DNA of 33,782 nt. Origin: an uncultured Lewinella sp. GTDB lineage: Bacteria > Bacteroidota > Bacteroidia > Chitinophagales > Saprospiraceae. Position 1 is the stretch's first letter; every line of letters begins with the position of its first letter. The stretch is taken from the NCBI GenBank assembly GCA_937873655.1, contig CALMYQ010000148.1, positions 1 to 33,782 of the forward strand, in the 5' to 3' direction. Both the position numbers and the translations under genes were made by a program. The notes under the pieces are model-generated. The model had not been told where the DNA came from. It was given only the letters and a program-made list of their open reading frames with translations, and made no database searches. Below, piece by piece: positions 1 through 8,800 of the stretch.

Positions 1-7
1 CCAAAGA

Positions 8-50
8 TCACCCTTCCCCATTTAATGGGAAAGGTGGGGTGAGGTGGGCG
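8..50. repeat. Palindromic REP-like repeat overlapping the MATE 3' end
   Basis: Positions 12-22 and 24-34 form an inverted repeat around T23 with one mismatch (core CCCATT-T-AATGGG), flanked by a G-rich GTGGGGTGAGGTGGG tail. It supplies the stop codon and the last ~10 residues of the MATE gene. The shape resembles the interspersed C-rich/G-rich palindromes seen between genes in many Bacteroidota. That it is dispersed in this genome is inference, because only one copy is in the window. Confidence 0.5.
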
Positions 51-1261
51 GATACAGCTATCAGATACACAGTTCCGTTCGTCAATAAAGCCTGCCAGGC
101 CATATACTGTGTTTTACCCAGGCCATAGAACAGACTGTCCAATACGAAATTAAAGGCCAGGAGAACATATGGGAGAATGAGGTAACTCATCGAAGTATAT
201 GCGAGGAAAACAATATGCTGATCCCGGTTAAAGATCATTAATATTTGTTTCCAGAATGGGATCAGAAGTATCCATAACAGAATGACGGCGCTTACTACAG
301 TTAGTGCCTTTTTTAAAACTGCCCGAACGGCTTGAATCAGATTCGCATAATTACTGATCAGCGCTCTGGTGGCATCCACTGCGGCCAGTACCGGCACCAG
401 GAGAAAGCTCCAAAAAATATGCATGGACAAATAATATCCGGAGATCTCTGCCGGCCCCAGCTCATTGATCAATTTGATGATCAGGAAAAAATAGGCCACA
501 TTTTTGATCAAACTTTCCACCCCGGAACCAATTCCGATATTGCTGAATAGCTTAAGGTCGACCCATCCCGGCATTCTGATAAAATCAATGAATCTGACGG
601 CATAAGCCCGCAATAGGATCAAGAACGTAATAGTAAAAATGAGGAACTCCATGATCAGGTTGGAATAGGCTGCGCCTCGTATACCCCACCCCAGTGAAAA
701 ACTGTAACCTCCAAAGAAAAGACTATCCAGGAAGATCATTCCTACGACCTTCAAAAGGATCAAATAAAGGAGTATTCTTTTTTTATTGAGGGATTCTAGG
801 GCAATAACAACGCCTACATTAAGCGTACTAAACAAGCTGGCCCAAATCTTCAGGGAAAGATATTCCCTGGTGATGGCCCGGATCGAAAGATCTGCGCCGG
901 ACAGCGAAACAAAATTATCCAGGTTGGCTAAAACGATCCCGATCAATGCCAGAGACAACAAAAGGGTCACCACCAAACTCGTTTTCAAGCGAGGGATAAT
1001 CACTTGCCGGTCTCTGTCGATTTTACTGCCTACAAAGAAGAAAATGGGCAATACGGTCGCTTCCTGTACTACTTCCAGGACGATCTGGACAAATTGCCAT
1101 TGGGCGGCTACCGCCAGGCCGGAAGCATTCGGCAGTTCGTTGCCAATCAAATATAAGCTATAGGTAATATAAAGAGAGGGCAGGACTGCATATGCCAATA
1201 TCAAGCCGAATAACTGCCAGTCCCATATTCTTTTGGAAGGTTGAAGTACGGTATTCTCCAT
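8..1261 (-). CDS. MATE-family efflux transporter, probably C-terminally truncated
   Basis: Integral inner-membrane protein of 417 residues, hydrophobic almost throughout, with about 11 membrane segments. The N-terminal half carries a MATE-like stretch with EVVQEATVLP near residues 63-72, and the second half repeats the architecture (GVESLIKN near 250, then DATRALISNYAN). MATE proteins use Na+ or H+ gradients to export cationic drugs or metabolites. The family is usually about 440-460 residues with 12 helices. Here the last dozen residues (after AVSAH) read through a palindromic repeat and stop inside it, so the final helix appears to be missing. The start ATG lies 254 bp from, and divergent to, the toxin-antitoxin module. 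No clear promoter box was found upstream. Family assignment is fairly confident; substrate is unknown; whether the product works is uncertain. Confidence 0.75.
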   Translation of the reverse strand: MENTVLQPSKRIWDWQLFGLILAYAVLPSLYITYSLYLIGNELPNASGLAVAAQWQFVQIVLEVVQEATVLPIFFFVGSKIDRDRQVIIPRLKTSLVVTLLLSLALIGIVLANLDNFVSLSGADLSIRAITREYLSLKIWASLFSTLNVGVVIALESLNKKRILLYLILLKVVGMIFLDSLFFGGYSFSLGWGIRGAAYSNLIMEFLIFTITFLILLRAYAVRFIDFIRMPGWVDLKLFSNIGIGSGVESLIKNVAYFFLIIKLINELGPAEISGYYLSMHIFWSFLLVPVLAAVDATRALISNYANLIQAVRAVLKKALTVVSAVILLWILLIPFWKQILMIFNRDQHIVFLAYTSMSYLILPYVLLAFNFVLDSLFYGLGKTQYMAWQALLTNGTVYLIAVSAHLTPPFPLNGEG

Positions 1262-1515
1262 GGTTTAGTTTTTGTAAGCTCTGATCAGGAGGATGTAAAA
1301 TTGGGGAATATTCTCCTAAGCGGCAATAAACTGTCGAGAGCGTTTTTCGGGTGTTCTCAAGAAAAATTTGATAGATGTAGGTCGATTCCAGAGAATGATC
1401 AGTCTCAGAAAGGGTAGCGGTTAAATTAGTATATCAAAAAAAAGCAGAAAAGCCCCCGGGGAAAGGTAGAAAAGTCAAAAAAAAGCAATATTTTTGCCTT
1501 ATAAGTTAAAATTCC
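1262..1515. other. Divergent intergenic region between MATE and TAC genes
   Basis: About 250 bp of AT-rich sequence without a credible gene. It holds the promoter box for the toxin-antitoxin operon at its right end and a short CCCCCGGGG stretch near 1454. No convincing promoter box for the minus-strand transporter was seen. Confidence 0.5.
1489..1496 (+). promoter_or_regulatory. Bacteroidota -7 box (TAnnTTTG) for the TAC operon
   Basis: TATTTTTG followed by C matches the Bacteroidota sigma-ABfr -7 consensus TAnnTTTGY. No TTTG -33 box was seen at the usual distance. It would place transcription start near 1502, only about 14 nt before the TTG at 1516, giving a very short leader. Confidence 0.5.
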
Positions 1516-2034
1516 TTGCTTTTAAACTTAAAAGTGTATAGATTTGCGAACATAATATCCAGTTACCGGTTTAAAAAGATAACTTATTACACCGTTAAAT
1601 TTGAAGACGAGGAAGTTCCGCTCTTTCTACAGTTCCTCAACAAGCACAAAGGAGAGCAATATGCTGAAAACCTGGCGATCATCCGAGCATGGCTCCAAAA
1701 ACTTGGAGAAGAGATTGGAGCAGACGAACGATACTTCCGAAACGAAGCAGCTCGCGGCGGTGATGCCCGGGCGTTACCTCCCCCTGCAAAATACATCAAT
1801 GTAGACTGCTCACTCCGACTTTATTGTATGCGCGTCAATGCGCGCGTAGTCATCCTTTTCAACGGCGGCGATAAGACCGCACAAACAGCGCAGGACTGCG
1901 AAAATGTCCGGCCGCATTTCTTACTAGCAAACAAATTAACACAGGCCATTGATCAGGCCATTAAAGACCGTGAAATCCGATTCAAGGACAATGACGATCT
2001 TATTCTGGACGAAGGAACAACCCTAGCAATATGA
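1516..2034 (+). CDS. HigB/RelE-like type II toxin (TAC toxin)
   Basis: Predicted ribosome-dependent mRNA interferase of the RelE/HigB superfamily. Family-like segments are ERYFRNE (residues 71-77), LRLYCMR (100-106) and VVILFNGG (111-118), followed by a C-terminal helix in which lysine and acidic residues alternate. This is the layout of the Bacteroidota RelE/HigB-like toxins that precede Xre antitoxins. The N-terminus is uncertain. TTG at 1516 is the longest option; GTG at 1534 or a later codon would trim the unconserved first 20 residues. The stop overlaps the antitoxin start as ATGA, so toxin and antitoxin are translationally coupled in the toxin-first order typical of higBA. It is the first gene of a three-gene operon with an antitoxin and a SecB-like chaperone. 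Target and catalytic residues cannot be fixed by eye. Confidence 0.72.
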   Translation: MLLNLKVYRFANIISSYRFKKITYYTVKFEDEEVPLFLQFLNKHKGEQYAENLAIIRAWLQKLGEEIGADERYFRNEAARGGDARALPPPAKYINVDCSLRLYCMRVNARVVILFNGGDKTAQTAQDCENVRPHFLLANKLTQAIDQAIKDREIRFKDNDDLILDEGTTLAI

Positions 2035-2441
2035 GCGAGTACCAAGAGATAACCAACTTCTTCGAGGAAAGAGGTCCCGAAGATATCGAAAGATTTGTCG
2101 ACAAAAACCTGGACATTTCTCAACAGGTTTTTGCCCTCCTGGACGAAAAGGGGTGGAATCAAAGCGATCTGGCGAAAGCACTTGATAAGAGCGATGCCGA
2201 GATCAGTAAATGGTTGAGCGGCACACACAACCTGACGTTGCGCAGTATCGCCAAGATGGAAGCGGCGCTGAAGGCGGATATAATTGTTACGCCGAAAAAA
2301 GCGAAGGACAAGTACAAGCAAATTGCCTACGTGACCCTGAAGGTCCGGGCAAAAATTAATGAAGTGATCCCTGATCAAACGGAATATAAAGAATCTGGCA
2401 ACCCAAAATGGCACGGCAAGCAAATACTCCAAGTAGCATGA
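2031..2441 (+). CDS. Xre/HigA-type antitoxin with C-terminal extension
   Basis: A 136-residue protein with a Cro/C1-type helix-turn-helix at about residues 35-82 (GWNQSDLAKALDKS, then ISKWLSG), the fold of HigA antitoxins. It should bind its own promoter and neutralise the upstream toxin. After the HTH comes a tail of about 45 residues (90-136) that ends in a Trp-His motif, NPKWHGK at 124-130. In toxin-antitoxin-chaperone systems such as M. tuberculosis HigBA1, a comparable C-terminal chaperone-addiction (ChAD) sequence makes the antitoxin unstable unless a SecB-like chaperone binds it. The SecB-like gene immediately downstream makes the same role likely here (inference). Start and stop both form ATGA overlaps with the neighbours. 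The HTH assignment is strong; the addiction role is inferred from context. Confidence 0.85.
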   Translation: MSEYQEITNFFEERGPEDIERFVDKNLDISQQVFALLDEKGWNQSDLAKALDKSDAEISKWLSGTHNLTLRSIAKMEAALKADIIVTPKKAKDKYKQIAYVTLKVRAKINEVIPDQTEYKESGNPKWHGKQILQVA

Positions 2442-2908
2442 GCAAGGAAAAAGCGGGCATAGTTCCTGAAAAAATAAACTTGTTCAGCATCAATATTTTC
2501 AAAGCAGATTTGGAAACTTCAGATGCCTATCTTGATAACCCTCAAAAGAGCAAATCCTTTGAGTTTAACCTGGCGCATAATTTTGCACACAACTACGACC
2601 TGAATCGGTCCAGATACCGCCTGTTCTTTTTGCTAAAGGCGCTTGATGAAACCGGCCAGCCACTCGGCGTTAAAGTTGAATACGGCATCGAATTTCAATT
2701 CGAGGTAGAAAATTTCAAGGATCATGTAAAAAAATCCAAAGATAAGTTGGAAATCGATATTCACCTGGCGGCCACATTGTATACCCTGTCGTATTCAACT
2801 GCCCGCGGCATTATCTATGATAGAACCCGAGGGACATTTTTTAACGGCGCCATTTTGCCTGTGATTGATCCTTATAAGGCGTTGGTGGAAGACAAGAATA
2901 TGAATTAG
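2438..2908 (+). CDS. SecB-like TAC chaperone
   Basis: A 156-residue SecB-family protein. The family signature is at the C-terminus: STARGI (residues 120-125), followed by TRGTFFNG and LPVIDP (140-145), which matches the StaRGil...lPvinP ending common in SecB-like proteins of TAC systems. The N-terminal part (FSINIFKADL, then SFEFNLAHNF) has the alternating pattern of the SecB beta-sheet. SecB is a holdase that keeps clients unfolded. TAC versions bind the antitoxin tail, protecting it from proteolysis and allowing it to block the toxin. I chose ATG 2438 because it overlaps the antitoxin stop as ATGA; an in-frame ATG at 2408 would add 10 residues inside the antitoxin gene. Being third in a toxin-antitoxin operon argues against a housekeeping export SecB. 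Confidence 0.8.
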   Translation: MSKEKAGIVPEKINLFSINIFKADLETSDAYLDNPQKSKSFEFNLAHNFAHNYDLNRSRYRLFFLLKALDETGQPLGVKVEYGIEFQFEVENFKDHVKKSKDKLEIDIHLAATLYTLSYSTARGIIYDRTRGTFFNGAILPVIDPYKALVEDKNMN

Positions 2909-2943
2909 AGAAGTAACCTCCTAATCTGATCACTTAATATTTA

Positions 2944-3816
2944 TCATCCAGCTTCCTGCCAAATTTGCTTTAATGTAACCAACGGTAATGCTTCCTTTAC
3001 CACTTTGGGAATATTGTTATGCCATTGCTGAAAACTACTGGAAGAATTCAAGGTTCTCCAGCTGCTGGCATGAGCTTCCATAGAATAGCATATCTCTGAA
3101 AGCCCTCGTGGATAGTTTTTCTGTTGTGCTGGTTTCTGTATCGGGGTTGGTTTCTGCACTGGAGTTGGTTTTACAACCGCGACCTCAATAGGAATTTCTT
3201 TAGGCGCTCTGATCTCCTTCCAAAATACCCTCTTTTGGTCTAAAGCTTCCTTGATTCTTTTTTGATTTTTTGCCAAAGAGGCTTGACCTGTTTTAACCTG
3301 TACAAGGTGAAGGTTAATTTTCTGTTGATCATCGTGGAGACCTTCGAAAACGATAAAATCTATGGGGCCTCCAAGGAAGCGGGTATCTCCAGGAAGCCAG
3401 GGGAATTCTTCCAGGAATGGCGTAAATCGCTTGTATATCTGGCCAATCTGAATATCTTCACTTTTTGTTTTGGATTCCTTCCGGATTTGTTCCTCATTTT
3501 CAATTTTCCATTTTTCCAGCTGATTATTAGCCCAAGCCATCGCAAGGTTTCTCTGTTCGGCCTCGATCCTGGACATTTCACTATTCCTGAATTGGACATT
3601 CATCATTGCTGCCCGTTTATCAACTTCCCTATAGAGTGTGGCCAGTTCTGATATCTTTTCTGTCAATTTTTGTTGGAGTTGCGTCAATTGGGTTTTTAGT
3701 TGACTGCTATGATTATCAGCCTGTTGAAGCTTTTTTTGAAAATTGGTAGATTCCCGAAATAATAGAACACAGAGTAAAACCACAATCGCCGATATTATGA
3801 AAAGTGCTTGATCCAT
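2944..3816 (-). CDS. Membrane-anchored nuclease related to archaeal Holliday junction resolvase
   Basis: A 290-residue protein with one N-terminal membrane helix (residues 5-20), a coiled coil (about 24-115) and a PD-(D/E)XK-like nuclease domain (about 121-195). The nuclease segment has GQIYKRFTPFLEEFPW, then FLGGPIDFIVFEG with Asp153, then LVQVKTG with Lys175, which fits the family described as endonuclease related to archaeal Holliday junction resolvase. The usual E-x-K is Q173-V-K175, an oddity that may alter or remove activity, although Q-x-K variants occur in this superfamily. A Pro/Lys/Gln repeat region (VKPTPVQKPTPIQKP) links to an unrecognised C-terminal tail of about 60 residues. It is convergent to the TAC operon with 35 bp between stops. 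A DNA-processing or defence role at the membrane is inference. Confidence 0.72.
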   Translation of the reverse strand: MDQALFIISAIVVLLCVLLFRESTNFQKKLQQADNHSSQLKTQLTQLQQKLTEKISELATLYREVDKRAAMMNVQFRNSEMSRIEAEQRNLAMAWANNQLEKWKIENEEQIRKESKTKSEDIQIGQIYKRFTPFLEEFPWLPGDTRFLGGPIDFIVFEGLHDDQQKINLHLVQVKTGQASLAKNQKRIKEALDQKRVFWKEIRAPKEIPIEVAVVKPTPVQKPTPIQKPAQQKNYPRGLSEICYSMEAHASSWRTLNSSSSFQQWHNNIPKVVKEALPLVTLKQIWQEAG

Positions 3817-4107
3817 GGAATAGAGTTTTCAAAATTTTATTTTAATGTGTCTCAAAATTTAATAAAAATCTCCTTTTTAGTTCTGATTTGTACAAGGGCC
3901 GATATTTTAGTCTATTACAATCATTTACGGAAAAACAATCAAGATGTTTCTTATGCCAAAACCTTGATACCTTTGGATACAAAATTGGCTATCGGCTTAA
4001 AACTGGGTCATTTACTTCAACTCCTGGAAACAGAAATTCACTCCAAAAAGCGAGCAAACCGGTGAAATAACCCCAACCCAAAAAAATCGCCAAATCCGCC
4101 CAAAATC

Positions 4108-4129
4108 TTGTACCCACCTTGTACCCACC
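4108..4129. repeat. Tandem 11-bp direct repeat
   Basis: The 11-mer TTGTACCCACC occurs twice head to tail (4108-4118 and 4119-4129). Such iterons can be protein-binding or recombination sites, but nothing nearby identifies a partner protein. Confidence 0.6.
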
Positions 4130-4206
4130 CTATAAGCAAAAAACCATAATAAACTATAAATCAACAACATAAACAACAATACTACTTCCTGTATTGGGAA
4201 GTGATG

Positions 4207-4219
4207 GGCGAAATTCGCC
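4207..4219. promoter_or_regulatory. Perfect 13-bp palindrome, possible operator
   Basis: GGCGAA-A-TTCGCC is a perfect inverted repeat about 180 bp upstream of the EAD11-like gene. It could be a repressor site; there is no direct evidence. Confidence 0.25.
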
Positions 4220-4396
4220 GTATCCAGCCGAGAATTCATGGATCGAGGTAAACTAAAATACTTACCGCTCAATAAACGGATACCCAAATTGCTGAGGTAC
4301 TTGTTTCTGGCTGGATCTGCTGACCCGGACAATAGATCCAAGTGTGGCTTTGATCCGGCAGACAAATATGAATTGAATTAAAACAGGATTACTATC

Positions 4397-5815
4397 TTGC
4401 CCCTAAAATTCCAAATGCTAACTGCGGAAACCGCTGATTGGTGTAACCAGATCCGTAACCTGCTCGCTCGCGATGAACTTGAAGCAGCTTTGGAGCAATT
4501 AGGTTCGCGCTTGCAAGGTGCCCGGAAGTCCAATGAAGCCCTGCAATTTACCGGTCGCTTTCATCGCCTCCGTGAAGAAATTCGATTGGGCCTGATCAGC
4601 CATCAGGAGGCAACCCTTACGCGTAACCAAATACGGTTCGGCATTCTGGAGTTTTTACAGGAAGTAGAAAACCCCGAAGCCGCTCACCTGCCGGTCTATT
4701 TGGCGGATGAGGTCGTCACCGATCAAACGCGATGGCTGCAAAGCCTCCAGAGAGAGATTTTAAAACAAGGTGTCCCGGTAAGCAATCATCCGGCAGAAAT
4801 CATACAGCATTTCGGTTGGTTAATTGAAGCGTTCTTGCTAAAAATGCAAACGGCCGAAGGTCAGCAAAAGACGTTACGTGCCTTTTCATACATGACAGAA
4901 ACCTGGCAATGTTCACTCCGATATCTCTGCTATATCCAACTGTCACAACTCCTGAACGCGGAACAACCTAAATTCCACCCTGCGATAAAGGATTTTATTA
5001 CTATGCAAAATAATCAGGGTACTGCGGAAAACAAGGGGATCCAGGATGAAGAATTAAATTTTGATTACCTGAACCTGCTGCTGGTCTGTACAGATCTATT
5101 ACCGGAGGAATCGTCGTTTGTACCGCAAATCGCCGGTCTTGTGAAAGAACTCACAGATACAGCCGGAGAGTTATTTGAAACAGCATTTTTTCTGGATCAA
5201 CAGCGCCGCCGATTGCTCGCAGCCGATATCGAGACCGATTTGGATAATTTGCCTCAACTCCTTGACGAATACCGCACAGCGCTGGTATACTGGTTGCGCA
5301 AAATTGCATTTTTAGTAAGGTACCGGCTCGTCAGTATAAAAGACGTAAGCCTCAATTACCGGCTCGGCACCACGCAGCAGTTTGTCCACCTATACGGTGA
5401 GCTGCACGGTGTATACGATCAGCTCTCCTCGAGAAGTGAAGATTACAATTATATTTCCGTTGAAGGCGTATACACTTTCAGTCAAAGCCTGTTGCTCTTT
5501 AAAGGAACTGATATCCAACAATGCCTCCAGAACATCAATAACCGGGACACTTTTCTGTCCCTTTCGCCACTGCTGATTGACCAAAGCGTATTTTCCGAAA
5601 AAAATACCCAAACCCCCGAAGTGTATTATTATACCGGACAAACTGCCGGTTTGCGGCAATATAATTACGCTCAGTATAAAAATGAATTGCCTATAAATTC
5701 CCAACCGATTATTTCAAACAAAACCTTAAAGGTTCGATCAGAAAACTCCGCGCAACCTAAATTAAATGATTTGTACGAACAACTGGAAAGCCTACTAAAC
5801 CGCTACAAATCATGA
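4397..5815 (+). CDS. EAD11-type effector-associated domain protein of an NLR-like system
   Basis: A 472-residue protein. Residues about 15-92 form an all-helical domain with the EAD11 pattern: a helix with LLARDELEAALEQL, a middle FTGRFHRLREEI and a final GLISHQEA...RIRF-like helix pair. EADs are death-like adaptor domains that link STAND NTPases to effectors in bacterial conflict systems. The rest, residues 95-472, is unrecognised: mostly helical to about 330, then a more beta-like part with many aromatic residues (VYYYTGQ, QYNYAQY) and a C-terminal helix. It has no membrane segment or obvious catalytic motif. The TTG start at 4397 is preceded by AGGA at 4385-4388; ATG at 4415 is the alternative and would also keep the EAD. 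Its stop overlaps the STAND-WD40 start as ATGA, so the two products are probably partners. The effector function is unknown. Confidence 0.65.
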   Translation: MPLKFQMLTAETADWCNQIRNLLARDELEAALEQLGSRLQGARKSNEALQFTGRFHRLREEIRLGLISHQEATLTRNQIRFGILEFLQEVENPEAAHLPVYLADEVVTDQTRWLQSLQREILKQGVPVSNHPAEIIQHFGWLIEAFLLKMQTAEGQQKTLRAFSYMTETWQCSLRYLCYIQLSQLLNAEQPKFHPAIKDFITMQNNQGTAENKGIQDEELNFDYLNLLLVCTDLLPEESSFVPQIAGLVKELTDTAGELFETAFFLDQQRRRLLAADIETDLDNLPQLLDEYRTALVYWLRKIAFLVRYRLVSIKDVSLNYRLGTTQQFVHLYGELHGVYDQLSSRSEDYNYISVEGVYTFSQSLLLFKGTDIQQCLQNINNRDTFLSLSPLLIDQSVFSEKNTQTPEVYYYTGQTAGLRQYNYAQYKNELPINSQPIISNKTLKVRSENSAQPKLNDLYEQLESLLNRYKS

Positions 5816-8800
5816 TTAATAAATCCCCTTTCAAATTTCTCGATTCCTACCTTAAAGCCGATTTCAATATCTTTTTCGGCCGCGAAAAGGAAACCGAACA
5901 GCTCTATGATGCGCTCAGCGGAGTGAAACATCTGCTGGTTTACGGCCCGTCAGGGGCCGGGAAAACCAGTTTGATCGAATGCGGGCTACGCAATCAATTT
6001 TCCGATGCGGATTGGCTCGCTATAACCATTCGACGAGGCAACAACATAACGGCATCCGTCTTTGCCCGCATCCGTGAGCAATTGCGCAATCCGTTCGAGG
6101 TAGATGGGCAATCGTTGATGCCGTCCGATCCTCATTTTGAATTCAGTCATGCTGTGGAGCGTTTGTTTTCGGAGCAATTCAAACCGGTTTACCTCCTGTT
6201 TGACCAGTTTGAAGAGCTGCTCATTCAAGGTGATGAAAGCGAACAACAAGCTTTTTTCCAGCATTTGCAGCAACTCATCTATTTTAAAATACCCTGCCGT
6301 ATCCTTCTCATTATACGTGAGGAGTTTATCGGCCACCTTTCTGCATTCGAGTCATTTTGCCCCAGCATTTTTCAAAACCGTTTCCGGGTGGAAAAAATGA
6401 GCCGCAGAAGTGTCCAGGAAGTCATTTGGCAAATTTTAGAAGCCGAACCTTATCAGGCGCATTTTAAGGCCCACCAACCGGAAAAATTGGCTCAGGCGAT
6501 CCTGTTGAAATTGCCTGACAGTCAAAAAGAAATAGAACTTGCCCATGTTCAGGTATTTCTGGACGAGCTCTGGGACCGCGCCGTGATCGAAATAACTGAT
6601 GGAATACCCATCCTGCATACTGGCCTTATCCGCGAAAGCGATAACCTGGAGCGCATCCTTGATCTTTTTTTGAAGAAACAATTGCGGGAACTGACTCCTG
6701 CTCATGGGGACAAAAAACCGTTGGAACTGCTCGCCCTGTTGATATCCGAACGGTACACCAAACTCCAGCTCAGCGTTGAAGAAATTGAAATAACTTTGAA
6801 CAAAAATGGGATAGCAACTGCAGACTTGTCCCATCTTTTGTCCGACCTGCTTGAACGGCGCATACTGCGCACTCTAAAAATCGGGGAACAGACTAAATTC
6901 GAGATCAGCCATGACGTTCTTGCGCGCGTAGTGGGCGGAAACCTGACCGAAGAAATAAAACTGCGCGAGCGTGCACAGGAGGTTTATAGGGTATATGAAG
7001 CGCGGGAAGGTTATCTATCCAGGGAGGACATCAGCTATATTCGTCCTTTCGCGCAGTATTTCCCTATTCCCGAGCCTTTATATCTCCGGATTGAAGCAAG
7101 CGAAGAGAATTTGACAAAACAAATTCAGGAAACGCTCAACAAGGCGCGACGGTATTATGCAAACGACCTGGCAAATAAAGGCCAGATCGCCTTGCATAAA
7201 GGCGACCGCACGGTGGCTTTCCGCATAGCCGAGCTTGCCTACCGATACGTAGACAATAAAAATGTTAACGTGCTCAATGCACTGCTGGATGCGGTCTATC
7301 ACAACGATAATCCTTCTAAATTACCCATTCCCTGGGCTTCAAACCTGGAAGGGCACCAGCACTGGGTCAATCATTTGGCCGTATCTCCGAATGGTCAATA
7401 TGTGGCAACCGCATGTTCGGATAAAACAGCTAGAATCTATGATTTAAATACTTTAAAAAATGTATTTACCCTGATTAATTTTGAGAAGGACGCCATGGCT
7501 GTAGCCTTTTCACCGGACGGAAAATATTTTATTACCGGCGCCGGCAACAAAGCGGTAATCTGGAATTTGGTTTCCAACGAATTGCATCGAACCCTCCAGG
7601 GAGCAAATGACGACATCAGTATGGGAGGACTCGCTTTTTCCCCCGACGGACAACTCCTGGCCGCCGCATGTCGGGATAATACCGCCAAAATTTGGGCAAT
7701 CGAAACCGGCGAATTGGTTGTCAACCTGGATGAACACTCCAAACCCGTTAACAAGGCAATCTTTACCCCCGACGGGAAACAGCTGATAACCTGTTCAGGT
7801 GATAGTACGGCTAAAATCTGGAATTTGCAGTCTCAAAAAGTCCATTTTACCATTGAAGGCCATACCGAGGGTATTATTGGCCTGGCTGTTTCTCAAGATG
7901 GTCGGAAACTGGCCACGGGGTCAAGTGATAATTCCGTTAAAATCTGGAATATTGAAACCGGCGCCTTGATGTGGAGCCTGGAGGGGCACAAGGATTCCGT
8001 ATTAAGTGTTGCTTTTTCACCAGATGGTAAACAACTTGCAACAGCATCCTATGATAAAACCGCCAAAATCTGGGAAATCGATGAATCTCTGAACAATCCG
8101 GCCAGAATTGTTGCTGAGATCATTGGGCATACGGATAGCGTCCGATGTGTCGCGTTTTCAACCGACGGACGAAAGCTGATCACTGGATCGATGGACAAAA
8201 CAGCAAAAGTATGGGATTTGCAATCCGGCGCCGAGGCCTTAATTTTGGACGGACATACCGACGGCGTATATGAAACGGAATTTTCTCAGGACGGGGAAAT
8301 GTTGACTACGGCCTCCTATGATGACCAAATAATAACCTGGAGTCTGAAGACCGGGCAAACATTAAATATCAAAGGAGGGATCAACTATTATTTTGATAAA
8401 AGCAAAAGTATTTCACCAAACGGAAGATATTTAGCCGAGGGATTTCATGATCATGATGTATATATAATTGATCTGGAAACAAAAAATATTACCCTTCAAC
8501 TTAAAGGTCACAATGACAAGGTGTTTGGCGTTGCTTTTTCTCCGGATGGCAGATACCTGGCCTCGGGATCCAAGGATGGGATTTCCAAAATATGGGACTT
8601 GAGCAGCGGAAAGGCAATCCAGTCACTGGAAGGTCACTCGAATACGATTACTTGTGTCGCGTTTTCTCCTGACGGAAAGCTGATTGTCAGCGGATCCTAT
8701 GATCATACTGCAAGGGTATGGGACACCTCGACCGGTAAAACCATCCTGGTTTTAGAAGGCCATTCCATGTCCGTTGATACGGCTGCTTTTTCTCCTGACG

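Larger units (their letters stand above)
3817..4396. other. AT-rich gap with short repeats, no credible gene
   Basis: About 580 bp without a gene I can support. Short open frames of 60-117 codons exist on both strands, but they lack family features and overlap each other. The gap holds a head-to-tail duplication of an 11-mer at 4108-4129 and a short perfect palindrome at 4207-4219. Base composition is clearly more AT-rich than the Wadjet genes downstream. It could be a decayed insertion or junction between defence modules (inference). Confidence 0.5.

Noticed and set aside
2408..2437. Earlier ATG for the SecB-like gene
   Set aside because: It adds 10 unconserved residues inside the antitoxin gene; the ATGA overlap at 2438 fits the coupling seen at the preceding junction.
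3808..4065. Plus-strand frame of 85 codons starting inside the nuclease gene
   Set aside because: Starts antisense within a real gene and shows no recognisable domain or start signal.
4012..4365. Minus-strand frame of 117 codons with a hydrophobic stretch
   Set aside because: No family resemblance, no promoter, and it spans tandem repeats in an AT-rich gap. It remains a weak possibility only.
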